Source of the DNA: an uncultured Eggerthellaceae bacterium
GTDB taxonomy: Bacteria; Actinomycetota; Coriobacteriia; Coriobacteriales; Eggerthellaceae
DNA: 12,002 nucleotides
Direction of reading: 5' to 3'
Assembly: GCA_934648845.1 (NCBI GenBank)
Contig: CAKUFS010000043.1
Coordinates: 1-12,002 of the forward strand
The position numbers and the translations under genes were made by a program. Shown one piece after another: positions 1 through 5,401 of the stretch. Position 1 is the stretch's first letter, and each line of letters begins with the position of its first letter. The notes under the pieces were generated by a model. The model made no database searches. It was given only the letters and a program-made list of their open reading frames with translations, and had not been told where the DNA came from.

Positions 1-574
1 GTCCATGGAAGCCGGCGGTCTGTCTCGCGTTCTTGCTGCTTATCTGCGTGGCCACAAGACCATCAAGCCGATGGTCGAGAGCGTTCTGGCTGCTACCGGC
101 CTGCAGCTTACCGACCTGCAGTCTACGCTGGGCCGCGTTGCTGTTCGTCAGATTGAGACAGTCTACATTGCCGAGCTCATGGAACAGTGGTGCGATGAGC
201 TGATCGAGGCCGTAAAGGGTGGCGAGTCCGCATACTTCAGCGCTCCTCGGATCACGACTGGTTCCGGCACGGGCTTCTGGGAAGCTCCGCGTGGTGCTCT
301 CTATCACTCCGAGAAGGTCACCAATGGCAAGATCGATGGCTACCAGATCATCATCCCGTCCACGTGGAACCTGGCTCCGCGCAACGAGTCCGGCGAGCAT
401 GGCCCGCTGGAGCAGGCGCTTATCGGTACGCCTATCGGCACTATCGAAAAGCCTATCAACGCACTGCGTACCGTTCACAGCTTCGACCCTTGCACTGCTT
501 GCGCCGTGCACGTGTCCCAGCCTGCGACCGGCAAGCATTTCGAGACGGTAACTTCTCCTTGGGGGGTGAAGTAA
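1..574 (+). CDS. hyaB: [NiFe]-hydrogenase large subunit, C-terminal part (5' end outside window)
   Basis: This is the C-terminal 190 or so residues of the large, NiFe-cofactor-carrying subunit of a group 1 uptake [NiFe]-hydrogenase, which oxidises H2 and passes electrons to the small subunit. The reading frame is open from base 2, so the N-terminal RxCGxC nickel ligands lie outside. Visible family signatures are the GFWEAPRGAL segment (about 290-302), the PSTWNLAPRN segment near 357-384, the EQALIGTPIGT segment, and the terminal DPCTACAVH motif (bases 485-511), whose two cysteines bind Ni and Fe. Maturation proteases cut after the His (base 511), which here would release a 20-residue tail ending in WGVK. 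The next gene starts on the base after the stop, so the two are almost certainly translationally coupled. A Coriobacteria-type group (HydDB 1i) is plausible but cannot be assigned from this fragment. The ATG at base 5 is internal, not the start. Confidence 0.95.
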   Translation, partial: SMEAGGLSRVLAAYLRGHKTIKPMVESVLAATGLQLTDLQSTLGRVAVRQIETVYIAELMEQWCDELIEAVKGGESAYFSAPRITTGSGTGFWEAPRGALYHSEKVTNGKIDGYQIIIPSTWNLAPRNESGEHGPLEQALIGTPIGTIEKPINALRTVHSFDPCTACAVHVSQPATGKHFETVTSPWGVK

Positions 575-1264
575 ATGGCACATCTTGCACATTATCGTGA
601 AGCGCATCCGCTGCCGTTTGTCATTACCCACTGGATCAACTTGATCTGCATGTTCATCTTGATCTTCACGGGCTTCTATATCCATTTCCCGTTCTTCCCG
701 CTGTTCATGAGCGTTGCTCGTGGTCTGCATGTGCTGTGCGGTTTCGTGATTTTCATCAACTGCATCGTGCGTGTGATTATGGCGTTCATCGTGAAGGCGG
801 CTCCTGCGGGCGGTACGCGTGAGAAGACCACCGACATTCATATGTGGCTTCCACAGAAGGATAACCGCCATCAGGCAATCGAATGGATTAAGTACTATCT
901 GTTCTTGCGCAAAACGCATCCGCTCGGTGGTAAGCTGGGCGTTCCTCAGAAGATTTCCTATCTGATGATTGCTCCGCTGCTGATCATCATGTTCATCACC
1001 GGCATTTGCCTGTGGCCTCCTACCGCTACCAGCGAGTTCTGCATGGGCTTGCTCACGTGGATCGGCGGCGCTATGAACATGCGCGTTCTGCACTTCTTCT
1101 TGATGTTCGTGTTCATCATCTTCTGCTTCATTCACCTATACTTGGCAAACGTCGAAGGTCTGGAGCCCACGAAGCTCATGCTGTTCCGCAAGGAGCATGG
1201 TGGCCTGACCTACGATCCCAACAAGCATGTGATCGACGGCAAAGACGAAATGGCGCACGAATAA
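575..1264 (+). CDS. hyaC: Ni/Fe-hydrogenase b-type cytochrome subunit
   Basis: A 229-residue integral membrane cytochrome b that anchors the hydrogenase heterodimer and relays electrons from its FeS clusters to the quinone pool. Four hydrophobic segments are seen at about residues 17-37, 46-72, 126-147 and 169-191, the usual HyaC layout and length. Four histidines lie inside or at the edge of these helices: H19 (THW), H52 (GLHVLCG), H173 (VLHFF) and H187 (FIHLY). They are the likely axial ligands of two b hemes; this assignment is from position and not proven. The start ATG directly follows the large-subunit TAA, with a purine-rich GGGGGGTGAA stretch upstream as ribosome binding site. The gene order large subunit, cytochrome b, then maturation protease is standard for hya-type operons. 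Nothing looks broken. Confidence 0.93.
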   Translation: MAHLAHYREAHPLPFVITHWINLICMFILIFTGFYIHFPFFPLFMSVARGLHVLCGFVIFINCIVRVIMAFIVKAAPAGGTREKTTDIHMWLPQKDNRHQAIEWIKYYLFLRKTHPLGGKLGVPQKISYLMIAPLLIIMFITGICLWPPTATSEFCMGLLTWIGGAMNMRVLHFFLMFVFIIFCFIHLYLANVEGLEPTKLMLFRKEHGGLTYDPNKHVIDGKDEMAHE

Positions 1265-1335
1265 CAGTGCGGCTTGCTAGCATTCGTCTCGCTCGCAGTC
1301 GTTAAGCGGTAAAGAGTTTTTTGAAAGGGCATATT

Positions 1336-1779
1336 GTGTCGGGAAAAGCAGCAGCGTATCAAGGATTGTCTGATGAAGACATCAAGCGCGAAAACGAATT
1401 CCTGGCCAATCTGCCCTTTCTTAATTGGGGAGCCTTCTTTATGGCTCCCATCTGGGGATTTGCTCATGGTGACTGGCCGGCTATCCTGTTTTACCCGCTG
1501 TGGATGTTCTGCGACAACTTGATTTACGCCGCTTGGGAGAATCCTTCTACGCTCAATGTTGCCCTGGCTGTGTTGACCGGCATCATAATGCTGGTTGCCA
1601 TGGTGGCGTATGCGCGCGTAAGCTCGCCGCGTTCAGCTCACCGTGCCTTGGAGCGGGGCGAAACGCTTGAGCATTACTTGAAGAACGAGAAGCGTTGGGC
1701 AGTGGGCATGGCACTTATTGCGATTGTCATGCTCATTGCGGCAACGTACTATAACTTGAACATTCGTCCCATGTTATAG
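1336..1779 (+). CDS. Small membrane protein of unknown function in hydrogenase operon (DUF2628-like)
   Basis: A 147-residue membrane protein lying between the cytochrome b and maturation protease genes. I choose the GTG at 1336 because GAAAGGG (1323-1329) sits six bases before it. The in-frame TTG at 1321 would add five residues but would absorb that ribosome binding site. An acidic, charged N-terminus (about 10-23) is followed by NWGAFFMAPIWGFAHGDW (30-47), a long hydrophobic stretch to about residue 66, a second at about 73-93, a basic/acidic loop (96-121), and a last helix at about 121-138. The NW-AFF-P-W pattern resembles the small membrane DUF2628 group, but this is recognition by eye and uncertain. 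Its place in the operon suggests an accessory or assembly role for the membrane-bound hydrogenase; that is inference from context only. No cofactor-binding motif was seen. Confidence 0.8.
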   Translation: MSGKAAAYQGLSDEDIKRENEFLANLPFLNWGAFFMAPIWGFAHGDWPAILFYPLWMFCDNLIYAAWENPSTLNVALAVLTGIIMLVAMVAYARVSSPRSAHRALERGETLEHYLKNEKRWAVGMALIAIVMLIAATYYNLNIRPML

Positions 1780-1827
1780 CGGGGCAGTTCGTGTCTTTGC
1801 GCAAAGGTACAAGGGAGTGAGCCTTTC

Positions 1828-2352
1828 GTGAGCGATATCATGAATACAACAGGGGAAAGACCGCGTAAGGCGGCTCTTTTTTTCGTGGGCAACCAGCTCA
1901 TGCTCGACGATGGCATTGGTCACGCGGCATTTGAGGAGCTGCCACGCGTCTATGAGCTGCCCGATACCGTTGCTCTGTTCGATGTGGGCTGTATGACCAT
2001 GGATATGATCAATTACGTGCGCGATTACGATTTCTTGATGACTATCGACGCCGTGGAAGACTCGGGACAGCCCGCGGGAACGGTTTTCCGTTATGCGCCC
2101 AGTGACGTTGATCGTGTCGGCATGATGGCATCGCTTCACGACTTGAAGCTGGCGAATCTGTTCGATGCCGCTGATTTGCTGGGATATAGCTCCGATGGTA
2201 TCTGTTTGGGCATGCAGGTGGAAAATGCCGAGCCCGACCAGTACGTGATCGGGCTTACCGAGCCTTGCGCTGCGGCATTGCCGCTGCTCATCGAGACAAT
2301 CGCAGCAGAGCTTCATCACCACGGCTTTTCCGTACGCCGCCGGCAAGGTTAA
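1828..2352 (+). CDS. hyaD: Hydrogenase maturation protease (HyaD/HybD family)
   Basis: A 174-residue nickel-dependent endopeptidase of family M52 that removes the C-terminal tail of the hydrogenase large subunit once nickel is inserted; the matching cleavage motif is encoded at 485-511. The signature FVGNQLMLDDGIG is at residues 19-31. By alignment with E. coli HybD (nickel ligands Glu16, Asp62, His93) the equivalents are Asp28, Asp74 (in TIDAVEDSG) and His104 (in SLHDL), so the site looks intact, with Asp replacing Glu at the first position. Length is normal (about 160-195), with a short extra N-terminus of about a dozen residues. The GTG start at 1828 has AAGGGAGTGA upstream (1811-1820). 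The gene follows the small membrane protein by 48 bases in the same direction, so it is probably in the same transcript. Confidence 0.93.
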   Translation: MSDIMNTTGERPRKAALFFVGNQLMLDDGIGHAAFEELPRVYELPDTVALFDVGCMTMDMINYVRDYDFLMTIDAVEDSGQPAGTVFRYAPSDVDRVGMMASLHDLKLANLFDAADLLGYSSDGICLGMQVENAEPDQYVIGLTEPCAAALPLLIETIAAELHHHGFSVRRRQG

Positions 2353-2380
2353 AAAGGGACGGGGTCTTTTTCACTTTTTT
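2351..2380 (+). terminator. Terminator-like A-tract / G-rich / T-tract element after hyaD
   Basis: Directly overlapping the hyaD stop is an A run, then GGGACGGGG, then CTTTTT, CAC and a run of six T. AAAAAG can pair with CTTTTT and AC with GT around a GGG loop, with a GG bulge, giving a weak hairpin followed by T-rich sequence. It could be a weak or partial terminator that lets some transcription through to the next gene. It could also be one half of a longer palindrome whose other half is absent. Confidence 0.35.
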
Positions 2381-2446
2381 GAATAATTGCCGCCGTGCGC
2401 CTTACGCGCTGGCTTTCGATATATCGTTTATGAGAGGAACTCAATC

Positions 2447-2749
2447 ATGGTAAAGCACTGCTGGGAACTGCGTGGATGCTATCAAGATGAAGAAATGAAC
2501 AATCGCTGCCCGCACAACATTCCCGGGGAGCCGTGTCCTGCTGATTGCAAGTTTGCGGCATGCGACCGACCGACCCACGTGGTGGCGCGCGATATCACGA
2601 TGATTCTGAATCCCGATTTGAAATACGATGCATCCGTAAAGGAAGTATGCCGCATGTGCGAAAACTTCCTGACGAATGGGCCGACGTTTGCCGAAGGGGA
2701 AGAGCGCACAACCGTGCGTCAAGGCAACCCGAGCCGCTTTTTGCTGTAG
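2447..2749 (+). CDS. Small eight-cysteine protein at the end of the hydrogenase operon
   Basis: A 100-residue soluble protein with cysteines at residues 5, 11, 21, 30, 34, 39, 68 and 71, plus a histidine at 44 near the cluster. The order is CWELRGC, then CPHN, PCPADC, AACDRPTH, and a distant CRMC pair. This arrangement strongly suggests metal binding (Zn or an FeS cluster). The CWE...C start recalls the small cysteine-rich two-CW proteins, but only loosely. The ATG at 2447 is chosen because GAGAGGA lies 8-15 bases upstream and the cysteine pattern begins just after it; the frame stays open upstream to 2387 without a ribosome binding site. It lies 94 bases after hyaD on the same strand. An accessory role in hydrogenase electron transfer or assembly is inferred from position only; the function is unknown. 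Confidence 0.82.
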   Translation: MVKHCWELRGCYQDEEMNNRCPHNIPGEPCPADCKFAACDRPTHVVARDITMILNPDLKYDASVKEVCRMCENFLTNGPTFAEGEERTTVRQGNPSRFLL

Positions 2750-3119
2750 TTTTTGGCGAAGGCGCGCGGCGTGCGGCAAGTGCGCACTATAGCGCGCAGC
2801 GCGTAGCAAGCTCGTACTGCTATAGCGCGCGGCGAGCAGCTTTCGCCAAGCGGGCTCCGCTTGGATAATGTTTCTATGCGCCTGCGGCTCGCTCAACTTA
2901 TCCAAAGCGTCGCACGTTGGCTCAAGCTCTTGCCGCGCGCCTTGGATAAGTTCAAATTATCATCGTTGTCTATTGTTGCGATTGTAGTTGCTCTATGACG
3001 TCTTGAGCGCATGCCGCGCACCTTCAAGCTATGAAAGAGGTCTTTTCATGACGCACGATTAGCTTAGAAGCGGTTGATTGACCTGGGGTGTTTTCCAGTT
3101 TGCCCGTGCGACGTACCGG
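2750..3119. other. Gene-free interval, first two-thirds rich in inverted and direct repeats
   Basis: No coding region with a start, ribosome binding site and family resemblance was found here. The first 200 bases form a repeat-rich, GC-rich structured block described in separate entries. The remainder (about 2955-3119) is ordinary mixed sequence containing one small imperfect hairpin (ATGAAAGA / TCTTTTCAT at 3031-3049). Genes converge on this interval from both sides, so terminators for both are expected, but no classical hairpin with a T run was seen. Confidence 0.6.
2753..2952. repeat. Nested inverted-repeat block, possible structured RNA or repetitive element
   Basis: Perfect inverted repeats seen by eye: AAGGCGCGCGGC (2759-2770) with its complement at 2932-2943; TTGGCGAA (2753-2760) with TTCGCCAA (2842-2849); CCAAGCGG (2846-2853) with CCGCTTGG (2857-2864), a 3-base loop; TAGCA (2804-2808) with TGCTA (2818-2822); AACTTATCCAA (2895-2905) with TTGGATAAGTT (2942-2952). 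CTATAGCGCGC is directly repeated at 2787 and 2820. TTGGATAA occurs at 2861 and 2942 and, inverted, at 2898. Some pairings exclude others, so alternative folds are possible. The block follows the last hydrogenase-operon gene and could be its 3' end, a small RNA, or a dispersed intergenic repeat. Confidence 0.6.
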
Positions 3120-3572
3120 TTACATCTTAATGCCGGCGGCTTGAAGCGCCATGCGCAGCACCACATGGGGAATCACGCCCTCGGGGATGTCGCTGGCGGC
3201 AAGCGAGGATTCCATTTCCTGCATGACCTGCTCAATGCCAAGCTTTGCTAAAATGCCCTGAGCTGCGGTAATGCCATCAGCTGGATCGTCGGGGAAGGCG
3301 GGAACTTCGGCGCATAAACGCTGTGCTGCCAAATAGCACCACGCCTGGCTGGGCTTTGGGTCGTTGAACAAGTAGCTGAAAATGAAGCCGAACAGATGGG
3401 CGTTCGCTTTTTCGCCCAATTTGGGGTTTGCGCACAGGGCAATAAGGATGCTTTCGCCATCGTATTCATCGGCGGCAGCATCGCGCTCCATAAGCCCCGC
3501 GTAATCCAATTCGTCTACGATTTTCTTCACGGCATCGAAGCGCGCCGTTAGCTTCTCGTTCATGTTTTCCAT
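3120..3572 (-). CDS. Hypothetical protein, 150 residues
   Basis: I do not recognise this protein with confidence. It is a mainly helical, soluble protein without signal peptide or membrane segment, with an acidic N-terminal half. Residues about 15-45 (VKKIVDEL..AGL...A..DEYDGE) loosely recall DUF1871-type small proteins, which share a DP-GL...DEYD-E pattern; this is weak. The ATG at 3572 has only a modest upstream purine stretch (GAAAGA, about 11 bases before), and a second ATG lies three codons later, so the start is uncertain. A -10-like TACAAT on the minus strand (complement of 3619-3624) lies about 47 bases upstream without a clear -35. It lies downstream of the aminotransferase fusion on the same strand, 120 bases away, with a palindrome between them, so it may be transcribed separately. 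Confidence 0.75.
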   Translation of the reverse strand: MENMNEKLTARFDAVKKIVDELDYAGLMERDAAADEYDGESILIALCANPKLGEKANAHLFGFIFSYLFNDPKPSQAWCYLAAQRLCAEVPAFPDDPADGITAAQGILAKLGIEQVMQEMESSLAASDIPEGVIPHVVLRMALQAAGIKM

Positions 3573-3659
3573 AGCTTAAAAATCTTTCGCTTTCACCTTG
3601 GTACATAATCGAGTTGCTATTGTAGCGCATTGTGCGTACGGCGCGCGATGCCGGCGGAA

Positions 3660-3692
3660 TTGTTGACAAAAGGTGGGGTAATTTGACAACAA
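3660..3692 (-). repeat. 33-bp palindromic repeat, copy 1 (3' of the aminotransferase gene)
   Basis: Arms of 11 bases, TTGTTGACAAA (3660-3670) and TTTGACAACAA (3682-3692), flank the 11-base centre AGGTGGGGTAA. One position differs from a perfect palindrome (A opposite A). It abuts the stop codon of the minus-strand aminotransferase fusion. Read on the gene strand, it matches the copy at 11847-11879 at 32 of 33 positions. No T run follows, so it is not a standard intrinsic terminator. Confidence 0.85.
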
Positions 3693-5288
3693 CTATGCTT
3701 GGCGGTAGTGGCTCATGAAGTCGCTCAGCTTGCCCATGCATTCTTTGAGCACGTCCATCTGCGGCAAGTACACCACGCGGAAGTGATCGGGCTGCTGCCA
3801 ATTGAAGCCGCCGCCATGGATAAGCAGAATCTTCTTTTCTTTTAGCAGGTCGAGTGCGAATTGTTCGTCGTTGGTGATGTTGAAGCGCTTGATGTCGATC
3901 TTCGGGAAGATGTAGAATGCGGCATTTGGCTTCACGGCGGAGATGCCGGGAATGTCGTTGAGCGCCTTGTAAATATATTCGCGCTGTTCGTACACGCGTC
4001 CGCCGGGTACAACGTAGCTTTCCACGCTCTGGTGACCCCACAGCGCCGTTTGCACGATGGACTGTGCCGGCACGTTCGAGCATAAGCGCATGTTGGAAAG
4101 CATGTTGATGCCTTCAATGTAGTCGCGCGCGGCATTCAAGTTGCCGGAAAGCACCATCCAGCCAATGCGGTAGCCGGCAATCATGTGCGATTTGCTCAGG
4201 CCGGAAAACGTTACGCAGAACACATCCGGCGCCAGGCTTGCAATGGATTCGTGTTTCAGACCGTCGAAGCACAGACGGTCATAAATTTCGTCCGAGAAGA
4301 TCATGAGCTGGAACTCGCGCGCTAAATCAACGATCTTCTCAAGCACTTCGCGGGGGTACAGCGCACCGGTGGGGTTGTTCGGGTTGATGATAACGATAGC
4401 CTTTGTTTTCGGCGTGATTTTTGCGCGCATGTCGTCGATGTCAGGGTACCAATCGGATTCTTCGTCGCAAAGGTAGTGGACGGCCTTGCCGCCGGCAAGC
4501 GTGGCGCAGGCGGTCCACAGCGGGTAATCGGGGGAGGGAATCAGAATCTCGTCGCCATCGTTCAGAAGTGCGCTCATGCATAGATTGATAAGCTCGCTTA
4601 CGCCGTTGCCGGTGTAAATATGTTCGATGTCAACGTTAGGCAGGCCCTTGATCTGGGAATATTGCATGATTGCCTTACGTGCAGAGTACAGGCCCTTCGC
4701 GTCGGAGTAGCCTTCGCAGCTCGTAAGCTGGCGGCTCATGTCGTACACCACTTCATCGGGCGTGCGGAAACCGAACGGCGCAGGATTGCCAATGTTGAGC
4801 TTCAGGATGGAGGCGCCTTGTGCTTCCATGCGTGCTGCCTCGTCAACAACGGGGCCGCGGACGTCATACAACACGTTATTGAGTTTCGTGGATTTGCTGA
4901 ATGTTCTCATGGTGCACCTTTCTGGCGTGGGGTTGATCGAACGGGAAGAAGAAGGGGAAGATGCAGCTTCGGCGGCATTTGCACATGCGGTAGCCGTTTC
5001 GGTTGCTGTTGCAGTTGCTGTTGCAACGTTGGCAGTGTCTTTGGCAGTGTCTTTGGCGGCTCGTGCGGTTACTTTGTTTTCGCGGGGAGCTTCGTCGAAA
5101 ATCAGTTCCGAGGGCGCAAGGTCAAGCGCTTGCGCGATTTTTTGGAGCGTGCTTCTTTTGATGTTGACCACGCGTCCGCTTTCGTATTTCGCAATGGCGG
5201 ATTTTTGCACGCCAATCTGGTCGCCCAGCTCTTGCTGGGTTAGGCCCTTTGCGGTTCGTGCTTCTTTTATTTTTCGTCCGATTTCCAT
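3693..5288 (-). CDS. alaA: XRE-family regulator domain fused to AlaA-type alanine aminotransferase
   Basis: A 531-residue fusion. Residues 1-66 are a Cro/C1-type helix-turn-helix (LTQQELGDQIGVQKSAIAKYE at 16-36). Residues 67-126 are a low-complexity Ala/Thr/Ser linker. Residues 127-531 are a complete fold-type I aminotransferase close to AlaA, which transfers amino groups between glutamate and pyruvate using PLP. Key residues are visible: NPNNPTG (302-308), SDEIYD (332-337), PLP lysine K366 in GLSKSH, R374 (YRIGW) and substrate carboxylate-binding R504 (HFRVVYLP). The ATG at 5288 has AGGAGGT (complement of 5294-5300) and an upstream promoter. A second ATG at residue 127, with its own AGAAAGG, would give a 405-residue protein, the length of E. 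coli AlaA. MocR/PdxR regulators combine an aminotransferase domain with a GntR helix-turn-helix; here the DNA-binding part is XRE and the enzyme looks catalytically intact. Confidence 0.92.
   Translation of the reverse strand: MEIGRKIKEARTAKGLTQQELGDQIGVQKSAIAKYESGRVVNIKRSTLQKIAQALDLAPSELIFDEAPRENKVTARAAKDTAKDTANVATATATATETATACANAAEAASSPSSSRSINPTPERCTMRTFSKSTKLNNVLYDVRGPVVDEAARMEAQGASILKLNIGNPAPFGFRTPDEVVYDMSRQLTSCEGYSDAKGLYSARKAIMQYSQIKGLPNVDIEHIYTGNGVSELINLCMSALLNDGDEILIPSPDYPLWTACATLAGGKAVHYLCDEESDWYPDIDDMRAKITPKTKAIVIINPNNPTGALYPREVLEKIVDLAREFQLMIFSDEIYDRLCFDGLKHESIASLAPDVFCVTFSGLSKSHMIAGYRIGWMVLSGNLNAARDYIEGINMLSNMRLCSNVPAQSIVQTALWGHQSVESYVVPGGRVYEQREYIYKALNDIPGISAVKPNAAFYIFPKIDIKRFNITNDEQFALDLLKEKKILLIHGGGFNWQQPDHFRVVYLPQMDVLKECMGKLSDFMSHYRQA
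4917..4923 (-). promoter_or_regulatory. Internal ribosome binding site for a possible stand-alone AlaA
   Basis: On the minus strand AGAAAGG is followed by six bases (TGCACC) and then ATG (4910-4908). This ATG encodes Met127 of the fusion, exactly where homologous aminotransferases begin. Spacing and sequence are good for initiation, so a shorter 405-residue product may be made besides the fusion. Confidence 0.6.
5031..5054. repeat. 12-bp tandem repeat within the linker coding region
   Basis: GGCAGTGTCTTT is present twice in perfect tandem on the + strand (5031-5042, 5043-5054), encoding the KDTAKDTA stretch of the fusion on the minus strand. Next to it, a GTTGCTGTTGCA-type imperfect repeat (about 5001-5027) encodes the alternating Ala/Thr tract. 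Twelve bases is four codons, so copy-number change would lengthen or shorten the linker in frame. Confidence 0.75.
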
Positions 5289-5293
5289 AGATG

Positions 5294-5340
5294 ACCTCCT
5301 GTTGTGTCTTCACTATACGAAAAGTGTCTTGAAAAAACAA
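5294..5340 (-). promoter_or_regulatory. Promoter and ribosome binding site of the XRE-aminotransferase gene
   Basis: On the minus strand, TTGTTT (complement of 5335-5340) is a -35 candidate, followed by a 17-base spacer and TATAGT (complement of 5312-5317) as -10. AGGAGGT (complement of 5294-5300) is placed five bases before the ATG. A GTGTCTTG element lies inside the spacer (5324-5331) and a GTGTCTT just downstream of the -10 (5304-5310), where a bound repressor would block RNA polymerase. Confidence 0.6.
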
Positions 5341-5401
5341 CGAACAGAAGGGGAGTGGCTGAAAAATTCAAAGAATCGTCAAGAAGTGTCTTGTCAAGAC
5401 A
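5304..5401. promoter_or_regulatory. Candidate operator array (GTGTCTT half-sites and TGTCTTGTCAAGACA palindrome)
   Basis: GTGTCTT occurs at 5304-5310, 5324-5331 (as GTGTCTTG) and 5386-5393 (as GTGTCTTG). The third is part of a perfect 7+1+7 palindrome, TGTCTTGTCAAGACA, at 5387-5401. The first two are direct repeats 20 bases (about two helical turns) apart and overlap the core promoter. XRE regulators usually bind such short palindromes as dimers, and the gene read from this promoter begins with an XRE domain, so autoregulation is the simplest reading. Confidence 0.55.

Noticed and set aside
2787..2830. Direct repeats CTATAGCGCGC as a CRISPR array
   Set aside because: Only two short copies 33 bases apart, no further units and no cas genes; they fit the structured repeat block better.
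2753..2864. tRNA or known riboswitch in the structured block
   Set aside because: No cloverleaf with a T-loop GTTCRA motif and no riboswitch core that I recognise; the stems are nested or competing and do not fit a known class.
3664..3669. TTGACA inside the 33-bp palindromes as a -35 promoter box
   Set aside because: The arms give TTGACA or close variants on both strands by symmetry, but no TATAAT-like hexamer lies 16-18 bases away in either direction, and the elements sit just after stop codons.
3693..5288. Reading the fusion as a MocR/PdxR-type regulator
   Set aside because: The helix-turn-helix is of XRE type at the N-terminus, not GntR winged-helix, and the aminotransferase domain is closest in pattern to AlaA with a complete active site.
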